This document shows positions 15,909 to 25,526 of a stretch of DNA of 64,000 nucleotides, in pieces. The stretch is from F1-120-MAGs118 sp013360535 (GTDB lineage: Bacteria > Planctomycetota > UBA1135 > GCA-002686595), in assembly GCA_026647215.1 (NCBI GenBank), contig JAPKHC010000020.1, positions 1-64,000 of the forward strand, in the 5' to 3' direction. Within the stretch, counting starts at the first letter, position 1. The number at the start of each line of letters is the position of its first letter. The position numbers were made by a program, and so were the translations under genes. The notes under the pieces are model-generated. The model searched no databases. It was not told the origin of the DNA and saw nothing but the letters and a program-made list of their open reading frames with translations.

Positions 15909-17134
15909 CAGCGCCAGTCCACGAGCTTCGCGCCCGGATAGAAGTGCGCGAGGATCTTCTCGGCGGGCCAGCCGGCCTTCGCGCAGTCGCGCGCTGCACG
16001 CTGGCACAGTCCGACGCCGTGCCCCCGTCCGCGTCCGTCGAAGCGCAATCCACCGGGGATTTCCGCTCCCGCGCGGGGCCAAGTGCCGTCGATGCGCGAG
16101 CTGGGCAGCTTGTCGGCGCCGAGCGCGCGCCGCACTTCCTCGAAACGCACGCGCGCGGCGCCCGAGTTGCCCGTGAGCTCGACCTCGAGCCAACGTCCGG
16201 CGGAATCCTCGCGCACGGGAGCGAGTCCGGTGACGCGTGTGCCGACGCGGAAGCGGGTCGCGAGCGAGTCGAGCGAGCTGCGCGTCGCGGTGAAGCTCCA
16301 CGTGTCGCTCGCGGCTTCACTGGGGAGCCCGAGCTCGCCCCGGCAGGCCGGGCAGGGCACCGAGCGCAGGCACTCGAACGGAGCCTCGGGGAACACGTCG
16401 CTCGCGTTCGCCGTCGCGCCGCCGCAGGCCGCGTGGAAGCGCGCGTCGACGACACGCTTGTCCTCGACGAGCACCTTGCCGCGCGTGGACTCGAGCGCGA
16501 GCGCCAGCGCCTTCTCGAGCGCCTTCTCGCGCGCATTCTTCGGCGTGAACCGGCCCGAGTAGGCCATGTCGCGCGTGTCGGAGACGAGGTACGGATCGGC
16601 GCGGCGCTGGCCGCGCTCGTCGAGCGCCGCGACGGCGTAGCTGCGCGCCGCGACGGCCTGCGCGCGCAGCGTCTCGAGCTCGCTCGACCACAGCGCGACC
16701 TCGCTCGCGACCACACCGGCGACGTACTGCTCGAGGTCGAGGCGGTTGGTGAGCTCGAGCCCTTCGCCGTCGCGCTGCGCACGCACGAGCAGCGCGCCCG
16801 GATACGTGCGTTCGCCGATCTTCCACGGGCCACGGCCGGAAAGTTCGACCTCCTCGCGAGCGACGCCGTCGACGAGCACCTGCTTGCCCTTGCGCTCGAG
16901 CTGGAGCGTCGTGCCCGCCGCGTCGCGCACGCTGAGCTTGCGCTCGCCGTTGAAGTTGGCGAGCCGCACGAGCACGTCGCCGCTCGCGCGGCGCACGGTC
17001 TCGCGCGGACGTGGGGGAGTCGCGGGCGTCGAAGACCCTTGCGCGCTCGCGCCCTGCCGCGGGGACGTCGAGAGCGGCGCGACGCAGGCGCTCGCGGCGA
17101 GCGCGAGCGCGACGGCCCAGCGGACGTGGCTCAC
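15908..17134 (-). CDS. SpoIID/LytB-domain exported protein
   Basis: 408 residues. A signal peptide with ALAASAC at the end suggests a lipoprotein. The SpoIID/LytB region spans ~130-405: VVASEVALWSSELETLRAQAVAARSYA, where Glu and Arg are typical of this glycan-strand lytic transglycosylase fold, a SVPCPACRGE cysteine motif, and the GRGHGVGLCQ ending that marks the family. Probably trims denuded peptidoglycan in the periplasm; a sporulation role is unlikely since no spore genes are present. GTG start overlaps the ruvB stop (GTGA). Confidence 0.9.
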   Translation of the reverse strand: MSHVRWAVALALAASACVAPLSTSPRQGASAQGSSTPATPPRPRETVRRASGDVLVRLANFNGERKLSVRDAAGTTLQLERKGKQVLVDGVAREEVELSGRGPWKIGERTYPGALLVRAQRDGEGLELTNRLDLEQYVAGVVASEVALWSSELETLRAQAVAARSYAVAALDERGQRRADPYLVSDTRDMAYSGRFTPKNAREKALEKALALALESTRGKVLVEDKRVVDARFHAACGGATANASDVFPEAPFECLRSVPCPACRGELGLPSEAASDTWSFTATRSSLDSLATRFRVGTRVTGLAPVREDSAGRWLEVELTGNSGAARVRFEEVRRALGADKLPSSRIDGTWPRAGAEIPGGLRFDGRGRGHGVGLCQRAARDCAKAGWPAEKILAHFYPGAKLVDWR

Positions 17135-18225
17135 GACGCGTCGCCTTCCTCGAGGATCGAGGCGTCGACGCCGATCGCCGCGCAACCTTCGGCGGTGATG
17201 CGCCGGCCGCGGCTCGTGCGCTCGAGGAAGCCGCAGCGCAGAAGGTGCGGCTCGAACACCTCCTCGACGGTGTCCTCGGCCTCGCCGATCGCGGCCGCGA
17301 GCGTCTTGAGGCCGACGGCGCGCGCGCCGGTGCGCGCGAGCACCTGCAGGATGCGGCGGTCGGTGTCCTCGAGGCCGAACTCGTCGATGCCCATGCGGCG
17401 CAGGGCCTCGAGCGCGTGGCGCGGCTCGGCCTGCGAAGCGCCGGAAACCTGCACGAGGTCGCGCACGCGGCGCAGGAAGCGGTTGGCGACACGCGGGGTG
17501 CCGCGGCTGCGCTCGGCGACGGCGCGCGCAGCGTGCGTGTCGAGCGCGAGCCCGAGGATGCGCGCGGAACGCTCGAGGATCGCGACCAGATCCTCGATCG
17601 GGTACGGCGCGAGGCGCTCGAGCAAGCCGAAGCGGCCGCGGAAGGGCGCGGAGAGCAGGCCCTCGCGCGTCGTGGCGCCGACGAGCACGAAACGCTCGAG
17701 CTTCAACGGCAGTACACGCGCGTTGGGCCCTTGGTCGAGCGTGAGGTCGACGGCGAAATCTTCCATCGCCGAGTACAGGTACTCCTCGACGGCCGCGGGC
17801 ACGCGGTGGATCTCGTCGATGAAGAGCACGTCGCCGCGCTTGAGCTGCGTCAGGATCCCGACCAGGTCGCGCGCGCGCTCGAGCGCGGGGCCGGTCGTCG
17901 AATGCAGCGTCGTGCCGAGCTCGATCGCCATCAGCTTGGCGAGGCTCGTCTTGCCCAGCCCCGGCGGCCCGGAGAGCAGCACGTGGTCGGGGGTGTCCTT
18001 GCGCGCCTTGGCGGCGGCGATCGCCACGCGCAGGTTCTCGAGCGTCTGGCGCTGGCCGACGAACTCGTCGAAGCGCTGCGGCCGCAGCGTGTTCTCGAAC
18101 TCGAGCTCGCGCACGACCTCGGGTGCCCCGAGCAGCGCCTCCAGCTCGCCCCCGCGGGTCCCGTGGAAAATCGACGGCTTGCTGCCGCCCGGATCCGCTC
18201 GCTCCTGCCCTTCCCCCTCGCTCAT
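17131..18225 (-). CDS. ruvB: Holliday junction branch-migration ATPase RuvB
   Basis: 364 residues, slightly long because of a ~35-residue polar N-terminal extension. Walker A GPPGLGKT (86-93), Walker B FIDEIH (135-140), sensor and arginine-finger region GATTREGLLSAPFRGRFG (~177-194), and a winged-helix DNA-binding C-terminus (GFLERTSRGRRIT). Works as a hexameric motor with RuvA, which is not in the window. First gene of ruvB-spoIID-tgt. The ATG at 18225 is chosen because a TACCCT hexamer precedes it by 7 nt; the upstream frame is not coding-like. Confidence 0.97.
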   Translation of the reverse strand: MSEGEGQERADPGGSKPSIFHGTRGGELEALLGAPEVVRELEFENTLRPQRFDEFVGQRQTLENLRVAIAAAKARKDTPDHVLLSGPPGLGKTSLAKLMAIELGTTLHSTTGPALERARDLVGILTQLKRGDVLFIDEIHRVPAAVEEYLYSAMEDFAVDLTLDQGPNARVLPLKLERFVLVGATTREGLLSAPFRGRFGLLERLAPYPIEDLVAILERSARILGLALDTHAARAVAERSRGTPRVANRFLRRVRDLVQVSGASQAEPRHALEALRRMGIDEFGLEDTDRRILQVLARTGARAVGLKTLAAAIGEAEDTVEEVFEPHLLRCGFLERTSRGRRITAEGCAAIGVDASILEEGDAS

Positions 18226-18232
18226 GGGGCGT

Positions 18233-18238
18233 AGGGTA
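18233..18238 (-). promoter_or_regulatory. Candidate -10 element (TACCCT) of ruvB
   Basis: TACCCT on the minus strand ends 7 nt before the ruvB ATG. TTCGGA lies 17 nt further up (18256-18261). This spacing suggests leaderless or near-leaderless mRNA. Confidence 0.45.
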
Positions 18239-18648
18239 GCCCGCCGCGGCGGCGGTCCGAAGGGGCGCGAGCCCCAAGACTTGGCGTTAGGGGAGCTTTG
18301 GCGGGCGCCCGGGTGGTGGGGACCCCAAGGATTCCTGAGGCGGGATGGTGTCCAATCGGCGGAGCTTCGGTACAACCTCCGTTCCAATCTGTCTCCTCGA
18401 GCCCCTCCCCCGGGGCCCGGGGGCCCGGCGGTGTTCCTCTCGCGCGTCGAGCGGGATGCCGAGGGGTGGCTCGTCCCACCTCACGCGAGGCCCGCTTCCG
18501 CTGGAAGCGCCGCCGCGCGCGAGCGAGCTGCTCGATCCGCGTGCCTCGGGCCTGCGAGTGGAGGCTCCCAGTCTCCCGGCGTGGCGCGTCCCCGCCGCCG
18601 ACGCACGCTCTTCAGTCCGACCCTTCTCCTTCGCACCACCGAGCTTCG
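18239..18648. other. Divergent intergenic region, ruvB/lipoprotein
   Basis: About 410 nt without a credible gene. It holds the ruvB promoter candidate at its left end and a very GC-rich self-complementary stretch around 18411-18431 (CCCCGGGGCCCGGGGG-like). TACAAC near 18370 is a weak -10 candidate for the lipoprotein gene. Nothing else recognisable. Confidence 0.4.
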
Positions 18649-21600
18649 ATGCACCGCCACTTCACCCGGTCGATCGCTCTCGCTTCCCTGATTCTCGCCG
18701 GCTGCGGTTCCGGCGGCGGCTCCGGCAGCGGCGCCGCGGCCCAGATGAACCTGCTCGAGGCCTCCAACGGCTTTGGCCTGCTGCTCCCGCACCAGGTGCG
18801 CAAGGCCGACGCCAACGGCAACCCGACGCAGCAGGTCGTGCTGATCCGCAACTTCGGGGACCTGACGAACAACGTGGGCCCGTTCAACCCGATCCTGCCG
18901 ACGACCGAGTGGCCGATCGAGACACGGCTGCCCAACGGCGAGCTCGGCAACCACTACTTCTACGCCGAGTTCAGCCAGCCGATCGACCTGTCGACGGCGC
19001 TCAACCCGACTCCGGCGGGCCAGTCGAGCTTCGGCCTCTCGGGTCCGATCACCGTGCTCGAAGTCGACCCGCTCACCGGGCAGTCGCAGCCGATCCCCGG
19101 CCGCGCCTTCATCGGTGGCGCGACCTACGCCGGCCTGCCGACGGGCTCTCCGCCGGAGCTCCCGCTGCAGCAGTGGGTGACGCTCGACTCGAGCGGCAAG
19201 CCGGTGGCGAACCCCGCCTTCGACAACGACCAGAACGGCATTCCCGACGGCCTCGGCTTCCCCGGCACGCAGAGCGCGGCGACCTTCGGTGGCGCGTCCA
19301 AGCTCTGCAGCCCGAACACGTTCGTGTTCATCCCCGACACCGACGGCGACCTGACGACCCTCGAGACGTTCCCGACCGGGCGCCAGATCGTGATGCGCGT
19401 CACGCGCGCCCTCGGCTCGCAGAACGGCCGCAAGCTCGAGCGCCAGTGCGTCGCGAGCTCGACGGTCGGCGTCGACAACCTGCCGCCGGAAGTGGCGACC
19501 ACCCCGCCGCCCAACGCGATCCCGGTGACGAGCCCGAGCTTCGGCGACAACGACGTCGACCCGGCGACCTCGATCCTCGTCGAGTTCACCGAGCCGGTCC
19601 AGCCGACCACGCTCGGCTCGTTCCCCACCGTCGTCCCGCCGGTGGTGAGCCCGTCGGTCGCGCTGACGTTCGGCCCCGCGAACCAGCAGACGCAGGTGCC
19701 TTACACCTGCCTGCCGCTCTCGGTCTACGACCTGACGAAGTGGGAGCTGTACCCCAGCTTCGGTTTCCCCGGCAACGGTCCGGCGACGCAGAACTGTGGC
19801 ACGTTCAACACGGTCGCGGTGACGTTCGCGCCGGTGCAGATTACCGACTTCGCCGGCAACTTCAACCAGACCGGCGCCGCGACGCAGTTCACGACCGGCG
19901 AAGGCCCGGGCCTCGTCAACGCGCCCGTCGTGCCCGACGTCGTGTACGTCGGACGCGTCGGCGCCACGCCGGGCGTCTCGGTGGTCGACCTCAACGGCTA
20001 CGGCCAGTCGACGGGCGACCCGCAGTTCGACTTCAGCTACCAGACCTTCCCCAAGGGCTGGTCGAACTTCCCCAACAACCCCAACCTGATCCAGTACGGG
20101 CCGACGATGTACCCGCCGCTGTTCCCGGGCACCTGCACGGTGGACGGGGGCTCGTCGGGCGCGTTCACGCTCACGCGCGACACGTCGCTCAACGACCTGC
20201 TGCTGCGGCCGCCGTTCATCACGACGGTGGGGGAGATGGCGCTCGGGCAGTCGCTCGACCTCGTCTACCACAACGGCAAGGACTCGACCGGCTGCCGCTT
20301 CTCGGGCGGCAACTTCTGCTCGATCAACGGCAAGAAGGTCATCCGCACCTCGTTCAACACCTCGCAGACGATCGGTCCGCCCCTGCCCAACCAGGCGCCG
20401 GCCGCGATCGTGCCCGGTGGCGCGAACCCGGTGTCGTTCGCCCCGCACCCCAACCCGCCGCCCCTGCGCTTCCCGCCGCTGTGCCTGCAGCCCTTCATCG
20501 GTGGCGAAGAGCCGACCTCGATCTTCACGGCGACGCCTCCGGGCGCGGGCCTGGGCTTCGCGAACCTGCTGGTCCCCGGCAACCCGCTGCGCCAGTTCGA
20601 CCTGCCGCCGACGGGCATCGCCGCGCAGTTCCAGAACGCCTTCTTCGAGGGGCCTGACCGCATCATCCTGACGACGTCGGGCGCCTGCCTCGACTACCAG
20701 TACCGCCAGCAGGTCGGGCACTTCATGTACATGCTCGACCGCGCCCGGCGCGAGGTCGTCGTGCTCAACTCCAACCGCATGACGGTGCTCGATCGCATCC
20801 CGTGCGCGGACCCGACCGACATCACGGTCGCTCCGAACCTGGACTTCATGGCGATCACCAACCAGAACGCCGACACGGTCACGTTCATCGACATCGACCC
20901 GGCGTCGGCGACGTTCCACAAGGTGATCAAGGTGACGCCGGTCGGCCGCAGCCCGCGCGGGCTGTGCTGGGATCCGGGCAACGAGGACATCCTCGTCTGC
21001 AACGAGGAGGACGGCTCGCTCTCGATCATCTCGGCCTTCACCTTCGAAGTGCGCAAGACGATCTTCGGCAACCTCGAGCGTCCCTTCGACATCGCGGTGC
21101 AGCAGCGCCAGACCGGCTTCGGCTTCAACCGCGGCGTGTACTTCGCGTGGATCCTCAACCGCAATGGCGACCTGACGACCTTCGAGTCCGGTCCCAACGG
21201 CGTCAATGGCTGGGGCTATGACGACACGGTCGGCGTCTCGCCGTTCCAGTTCGTCAACCCCAAGAAGATCGCGCTCAACTACGAGTACCTCGGCGGCTCG
21301 ATCTGGGTCGTCCACGAGAACCCGCTCAACGAGTCGGGCGCTCCGACAGGCGAAGTCGGCGGCGCGGTCACGCGCGTCGACATCACCAGCGGTGCCACGG
21401 GCCTGCTGCCGCTCGGCGGCTTCCTGGGTTTCACCAACCCGCAGTTCCGCGACATGAGCACGAAGGTGATCACCTCGATCGGGCCCAGCCAGCTGACGGG
21501 GGTGCCGGTCGACATCGCCTTCGACGAGCTCAACAACCTTGCGGCCTCGCAGAACCTGCAGTCCAACTACGGCGTCGGTCAGGGCATCCTGATCAACGGC

Positions 21601-21810
21601 AAGGCGGCGGTTCGGGCCGGTGGTCAGGCGGCGATCTTCCCCGACTACATGTTCCTCGCGGTGCCGACCTCGAGCGAAGGGCCGGGCGTGATCGACGTGA
21701 TCGCGCTGTCGAGCGGCTTCGCGCGCTTCGACACGGACAAGTACGAGCCGGGCGTGCAGTCGATCCCCTGTTCGGGGGCGCGCTTCCTCGCCACGTACTT
21801 CCGCCAGTAG
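18649..21810 (+). CDS. Large lipoprotein with Ig-like and beta-propeller parts, copy 1
   Basis: 1053 residues. The lipobox LAGC places the lipidated Cys at 19, followed by a Gly/Ser linker. Around residues 280-345 is a SbsA/Big_5-type Ig-like stretch (PPPNAIPVTSPSFGDNDVD, then ILVEFTEPV). The C-terminal third (~700-950) has YVTN/YncE-like propeller strands: VVVLNSNRMTVLDRIP, NADTVTFIDIDP, NEEDGSLSIISAFT. Likely an envelope-anchored surface protein; no enzyme motif was found. It is followed by a close paralog after 368 nt, with long identical stretches, indicating tandem duplication. Confidence 0.88.
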   Translation: MHRHFTRSIALASLILAGCGSGGGSGSGAAAQMNLLEASNGFGLLLPHQVRKADANGNPTQQVVLIRNFGDLTNNVGPFNPILPTTEWPIETRLPNGELGNHYFYAEFSQPIDLSTALNPTPAGQSSFGLSGPITVLEVDPLTGQSQPIPGRAFIGGATYAGLPTGSPPELPLQQWVTLDSSGKPVANPAFDNDQNGIPDGLGFPGTQSAATFGGASKLCSPNTFVFIPDTDGDLTTLETFPTGRQIVMRVTRALGSQNGRKLERQCVASSTVGVDNLPPEVATTPPPNAIPVTSPSFGDNDVDPATSILVEFTEPVQPTTLGSFPTVVPPVVSPSVALTFGPANQQTQVPYTCLPLSVYDLTKWELYPSFGFPGNGPATQNCGTFNTVAVTFAPVQITDFAGNFNQTGAATQFTTGEGPGLVNAPVVPDVVYVGRVGATPGVSVVDLNGYGQSTGDPQFDFSYQTFPKGWSNFPNNPNLIQYGPTMYPPLFPGTCTVDGGSSGAFTLTRDTSLNDLLLRPPFITTVGEMALGQSLDLVYHNGKDSTGCRFSGGNFCSINGKKVIRTSFNTSQTIGPPLPNQAPAAIVPGGANPVSFAPHPNPPPLRFPPLCLQPFIGGEEPTSIFTATPPGAGLGFANLLVPGNPLRQFDLPPTGIAAQFQNAFFEGPDRIILTTSGACLDYQYRQQVGHFMYMLDRARREVVVLNSNRMTVLDRIPCADPTDITVAPNLDFMAITNQNADTVTFIDIDPASATFHKVIKVTPVGRSPRGLCWDPGNEDILVCNEEDGSLSIISAFTFEVRKTIFGNLERPFDIAVQQRQTGFGFNRGVYFAWILNRNGDLTTFESGPNGVNGWGYDDTVGVSPFQFVNPKKIALNYEYLGGSIWVVHENPLNESGAPTGEVGGAVTRVDITSGATGLLPLGGFLGFTNPQFRDMSTKVITSIGPSQLTGVPVDIAFDELNNLAASQNLQSNYGVGQGILINGKAAVRAGGQAAIFPDYMFLAVPTSSEGPGVIDVIALSSGFARFDTDKYEPGVQSIPCSGARFLATYFRQ

Positions 21811-21825
21811 GCGCAGCTGCTCGGA

Positions 21826-21845
21826 AGCGCACGCAAGTGTGCGCT
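21826..21845. repeat. 7-bp hairpin after lipoprotein copy 1
   Basis: AGCGCAC and its complement around a 6-nt loop, 16 nt after the stop. It precedes the stronger hairpin at 21856-21890. Confidence 0.35.
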
Positions 21846-21855
21846 AGCCGATCGC

Positions 21856-21890
21856 CCGGCGCGCGCTCCCCAAGTGGGGGCGCGCGCCGG
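21856..21890 (+). terminator. Strong GC hairpin downstream of lipoprotein copy 1
   Basis: A 15-bp stem with one G:U pair: arms CCGGCGCGCGCTCCC and GGGGGCGCGCGCCGG, with a 5-nt loop. Located 46 nt after the stop codon. No T-tract follows, so termination may be hairpin-only or the element may act as an mRNA stabiliser. Confidence 0.55.
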
Positions 21891-22178
21891 TGCGCTTCCC
21901 GCTCGAGTGGCGCAAGTCCTTTTGCAGCGGCACTTTCCGGCGGACGCGCCCACTCCGCGCTGGCCTTGAGCGCGCGCCGCGGCACGGCACTTGACGCCCT
22001 CTCCACGTGGCCGCGCGTTCGAACCCCGAGCCCGCGCTCCTCCTTGCCCCCAAGGGAGCTGCTGCGGACGCGAAAAAAGGTGCATCCTCCGCACGTTGGC
22101 GCACTACACTACGCGCCCCCCACAGTGTGCGGTCGGCTCCCGGCCCCCTTTGTCCCGATTGCGAGTGATCCAGACCTC
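21891..22178. other. Gap before lipoprotein copy 2
   Basis: No gene. TACACT (22105-22110) is a plausible -10 element about 68 nt before the ATG. The GGTTCGAAC seen here on the minus strand cannot be built into a tRNA. Confidence 0.3.
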
Positions 22179-25100
22179 ATGAACCGACGGCTGGCTTGGT
22201 CTTTGGTGGTTCCCGTGGTTTTCGTCGCCTCCTGCGGAAGCGGTGGCGGCGGAGGCAGCTCCGGCGCCGCGTCCCAGATGGATCTGGTCGAGGTGTCCAA
22301 CGGCTTCGGCCTGATGCTGCCGCATCAGGTCCGCAAGGCGAATGCGCAGGGGCAGCCGACCGCGGAAATCGTCCTGATCCGCAACTTCAACGACCTGACG
22401 AAGAACGTCGGGCCGCTCAACCCGATCCTGCCGGTCACGGAGTGGCCGGTCGAAGCGCGCCTGCCCAACGGCGACGCGGGCAACCACTTCATCTACGCCG
22501 AGTTCACGCAGCCGATCGACATCTCGTCGGTGCTCGATCCTTCGCCCGCGGGTCAGGCCAACTCGGGCCTGATCGGTCCGATCACGGTGCTCGCGATTGA
22601 CCCGAGCACGGGCGAGGCGGTGCCGGTGGTCGGCCGCGCGTTCATCAACGGCCAGACCTACGCCGGTGTCGATCCCAACACGCCGACGACCCTGCAGTTC
22701 CTGCAGTGGGTGACGCTCGACGTCAACGGCAAGCCGATCGCCAACCCGGCCGTCGACATCAACGGCAACGGCGTCGCCGATGGCCTCGGTTTCCCCGCGA
22801 CGGAGAGCACCAACGGCTTCACCGGCGCCGCCAAGCTCGTCAGCCCGAACTCGTTCGTGTTCGTGGCCGACACCGACGGCGACCTGCGCACGTACGAGGA
22901 GTTCCCGACCGGCCGCCAGATTCGCCTGCGCGTGACGGGAGCGCTCACTGCCGCCAACGGCAACCAGCTCCTGCGTCAGGTCGTCGCCAGCGCCACGGTC
23001 GGTGCCGACACGCTGCGGCCGGAGATCGCCACGACGCCGCCGCCGAACTCGATCCCGCAGACCAGCCCGGCCTTCGGCGACACCGACGTCGATCCGCAGA
23101 CCAAGATCCTGGTCGAGTACACCGAGCCTATCCAGCCTTCGTCGCTGGGCTCCTTCCCGACCGTCAAGCTGCCCGTGGTCAGCCCCGCGGTCACGCTCGT
23201 CTTCGGCCCGACCAACCAGCAGACGCAGGTGCCCTACACCTGCCTGCCGCTCTCGGTCTACGACCTCTCGAAGTGGGAGCTCACGCCGACCTTCAACTTC
23301 CCCGGCAACGGTCCCGCGTCGCAGGCCTGCGGCACGTTCAACCGGGTGACGATGTCCTTCGTCGCTGGCCAAGTCCGCGACTTCGCGGACAACACCAACG
23401 CGCTGAGCGCCTCGAGCGACTTCACGACCGGGGAAGGTCCCGGCATCGTCAACGCGCCGGTCGTGCCGGACGTGATCTACGTCGCGCGCGTCGGTGCCAC
23501 GCCGGGCATCTCGGTCATCGACCTCAACGGCTTCGGCCAGTCGACGGGCGACCCGCAGTTCGACTTCAGCTACCAGACGTTCCCCAAGGGCTGGTCGAAC
23601 TTCCCCAACAACCCCAACCTGATCCAGTACGGCCCGACGATGTTCCCGCCGCTGTTCCCCGGCACCTGCACGGTGGACGGGGGCTCGGCCGGCGTGTTCA
23701 CGCTGACCAAGGACTCGTCGCTGAACGACCTGCTCGTCCGCCCGCCGCTGATCACGTCGGTCGGCGAGATGGCGCTCGGTCAGTCGCTCGACACCGTCTA
23801 CCACAACGGCAAGGACTCGACGGGCTGCCGCTCCGGCGGTGGCAGCTTCTGCGCCGTGACGGGCAAGAAGGTCGTGCAGACGGCCTTCCAGACGGGCCAG
23901 ACGCTCGGCCCGCCGACGGGCAACCAGCTGCCGGCCGCCAACGTCCCCGGTGGCGCGAACCCGGTCTCGTTCGCTCCGCACCCCAACCCGCCGGGCCTGC
24001 GCTTCCCGCCGCTGTGCCTCCAGCCCTTCATCGGCGGCGAAGAGCCGACCTCGAAGTTCACGATCGACCCGCCGCCGCCGGTGGGCAAGGGTCTGGGCTT
24101 CACGAACCTGCTGGTGCCCGGTGACGCGATGCGGCGCTTCAACGCTCCGCCGACGGGCATCCTGGCGCAGTTCCAGAACGCGTACTTCGAAGGCCCTGAC
24201 CGTCCGATCGAGCTCACTTCGGGCAACTGCCTGAACTACATGTACCGGCAGCAGATCGGGCACTTCCTGTACATGCTCGACCGCGCGCGCCGCGAGATCG
24301 TGGTGCTCAACTCCAACCGCATGACGGTGATCGACCGCATCCCGGTCGCGGACCCCACCGACATGACGATGGGCCCCAACCTCGACTTCATCGCGATCTC
24401 CAACCAGAACGCCGACACGGTCACGTTCGTCGACATCGACCCGGCGTCCTCGACCTTCCACCAGGTCGTCAAGGTGACTCCGGTGGGTCGTGGCCCCCGC
24501 GGCCTCGAGTGGGATCCGGGCAACGAGGACATCCTCGTGTGCAACGAAGGCGACAGCTCGCTGTCGGTGATCTCGGCCTTCACCTTCAACGTGCGCAAGA
24601 CGGTGTTCGGCAACCTGAGCGCGCCGTTCGACGTCGTGATCTCCCAGCGCCAGCAGGGCTTCGGCTTCCTGCGCAACGTCTACTTCGGTTGGATCCTCAA
24701 CCGCAACGGCGACGTGACGATCTTCGAGTCGGGTCCTAACGGCGTGAACGGCTGGGGCTTCGACGACACGATCGGCGTCTCGCCGTTCAGCTTCACCAAC
24801 CCCAAGAAGATCGCGCTCAACTACGACTACCTCGGCGGCTCGGTGTGGATCGTCCACGAGAACCCGCTGAACTCGTCGGGCCAGTGGAACGGCGAGATCG
24901 GTGGCGCCATCACGCGCATCGACGTCAACTCCGGTTCCTTCGGACCGCAGTCGCTCGGTGGCTTCCAGGGCTTCATCAACCCGCAGTTCCGCGACATGAG
25001 CCTCAAGGTGAAGACCTCGATCGGGCCCACGCAGCTGACGGGCGTGCCGGTCGACATCGTGTTCGACGAGCTCAACAACCTCGCCGCCGCGGCCAACTTC

Positions 25101-25361
25101 ACCACGCCCTACGGCGTCGGCTCGCCGATCCTCATCAACGGCAAGTCGGCGGTGCGCACCAACGGCAACGCGATCGTGCAGACGTCCTACCCGGACTTCA
25201 TGTTCGCCGCGATCCCCAACTCGACCGAAGGCCCGGGTGTGATCGACGTGATCTCGATCACCAGCGGCTTCACGCGCTTCGACACGGACGAGTACGTGGC
25301 CGGAACGCAGTCGATCCCGTGCGCGGGCGCCCGCTTCCTCGGCTCGTACTTCCGCCACTAG
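22179..25361 (+). CDS. Large lipoprotein with Ig-like and beta-propeller parts, copy 2
   Basis: 1060 residues and colinear with the preceding gene, including the Gly/Ser-rich linker after the lipidated Cys19 (VASC), the FGDTDVDPQTKILVEYTEP Ig-like segment and the C-terminal propeller-type strands. Most substitutions are conservative, while FDFSYQTFPKGWSNF and the surrounding block are unchanged. Both copies end in a conserved GARFL..YFR motif. Its ATG follows a candidate -10 by ~68 nt. Function unknown; a surface or envelope role is inferred from the lipobox and fold. Confidence 0.88.
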   Translation: MNRRLAWSLVVPVVFVASCGSGGGGGSSGAASQMDLVEVSNGFGLMLPHQVRKANAQGQPTAEIVLIRNFNDLTKNVGPLNPILPVTEWPVEARLPNGDAGNHFIYAEFTQPIDISSVLDPSPAGQANSGLIGPITVLAIDPSTGEAVPVVGRAFINGQTYAGVDPNTPTTLQFLQWVTLDVNGKPIANPAVDINGNGVADGLGFPATESTNGFTGAAKLVSPNSFVFVADTDGDLRTYEEFPTGRQIRLRVTGALTAANGNQLLRQVVASATVGADTLRPEIATTPPPNSIPQTSPAFGDTDVDPQTKILVEYTEPIQPSSLGSFPTVKLPVVSPAVTLVFGPTNQQTQVPYTCLPLSVYDLSKWELTPTFNFPGNGPASQACGTFNRVTMSFVAGQVRDFADNTNALSASSDFTTGEGPGIVNAPVVPDVIYVARVGATPGISVIDLNGFGQSTGDPQFDFSYQTFPKGWSNFPNNPNLIQYGPTMFPPLFPGTCTVDGGSAGVFTLTKDSSLNDLLVRPPLITSVGEMALGQSLDTVYHNGKDSTGCRSGGGSFCAVTGKKVVQTAFQTGQTLGPPTGNQLPAANVPGGANPVSFAPHPNPPGLRFPPLCLQPFIGGEEPTSKFTIDPPPPVGKGLGFTNLLVPGDAMRRFNAPPTGILAQFQNAYFEGPDRPIELTSGNCLNYMYRQQIGHFLYMLDRARREIVVLNSNRMTVIDRIPVADPTDMTMGPNLDFIAISNQNADTVTFVDIDPASSTFHQVVKVTPVGRGPRGLEWDPGNEDILVCNEGDSSLSVISAFTFNVRKTVFGNLSAPFDVVISQRQQGFGFLRNVYFGWILNRNGDVTIFESGPNGVNGWGFDDTIGVSPFSFTNPKKIALNYDYLGGSVWIVHENPLNSSGQWNGEIGGAITRIDVNSGSFGPQSLGGFQGFINPQFRDMSLKVKTSIGPTQLTGVPVDIVFDELNNLAAAANFTTPYGVGSPILINGKSAVRTNGNAIVQTSYPDFMFAAIPNSTEGPGVIDVISITSGFTRFDTDEYVAGTQSIPCAGARFLGSYFRH

Positions 25362-25399
25362 CCGGCGCGCGCGGCCCGCGGGCCGCGTGAGCCTCGAAC

Positions 25400-25435
25400 C
25401 TCGCCCGCTCGGCCGAATTGGGCCGGGCGGGCGAG
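25400..25435 (+). terminator. Terminator of lipoprotein copy 2
   Basis: A 15-bp stem (CTCGCCCGCTCGGCC pairing with GGCCGGGCGGGCGAG, one G:U) with a 6-nt loop, followed by TCTGCTT. Located 39 nt after the stop. A perfect 18-nt palindrome CGCGGCCCGCGGGCCGCG lies between stop and hairpin. Confidence 0.6.
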
Positions 25436-25508
25436 TCTGCTTGAGGGAACGGTCGCGCACGCGGCATCGGCTCGCCGCGGCGGGCGTGAGTCCTCGGCCT
25501 CCATGCGT

Positions 25509-25514
25509 TAGCCT
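25509..25514 (+). promoter_or_regulatory. Candidate -10 element (TAGCCT) of menG/ubiE
   Basis: TAGCCT ends 12 nt before the ATG at 25527 and no Shine-Dalgarno intervenes. A start-proximal promoter is inferred. Confidence 0.35.
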
Positions 25515-25526
25515 CCCTGCGCTCCC

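Noticed and set aside
15908..17134. Evidence for sporulation
   Set aside because: SpoIID-like and SpoVR-like proteins occur widely in non-spore-formers and no spore-specific genes are present.
22000..22030. tRNA-like T-arm (GGTTCGAAC on the minus strand)
   Set aside because: No flanking stems, anticodon arm or CCA region can be built.
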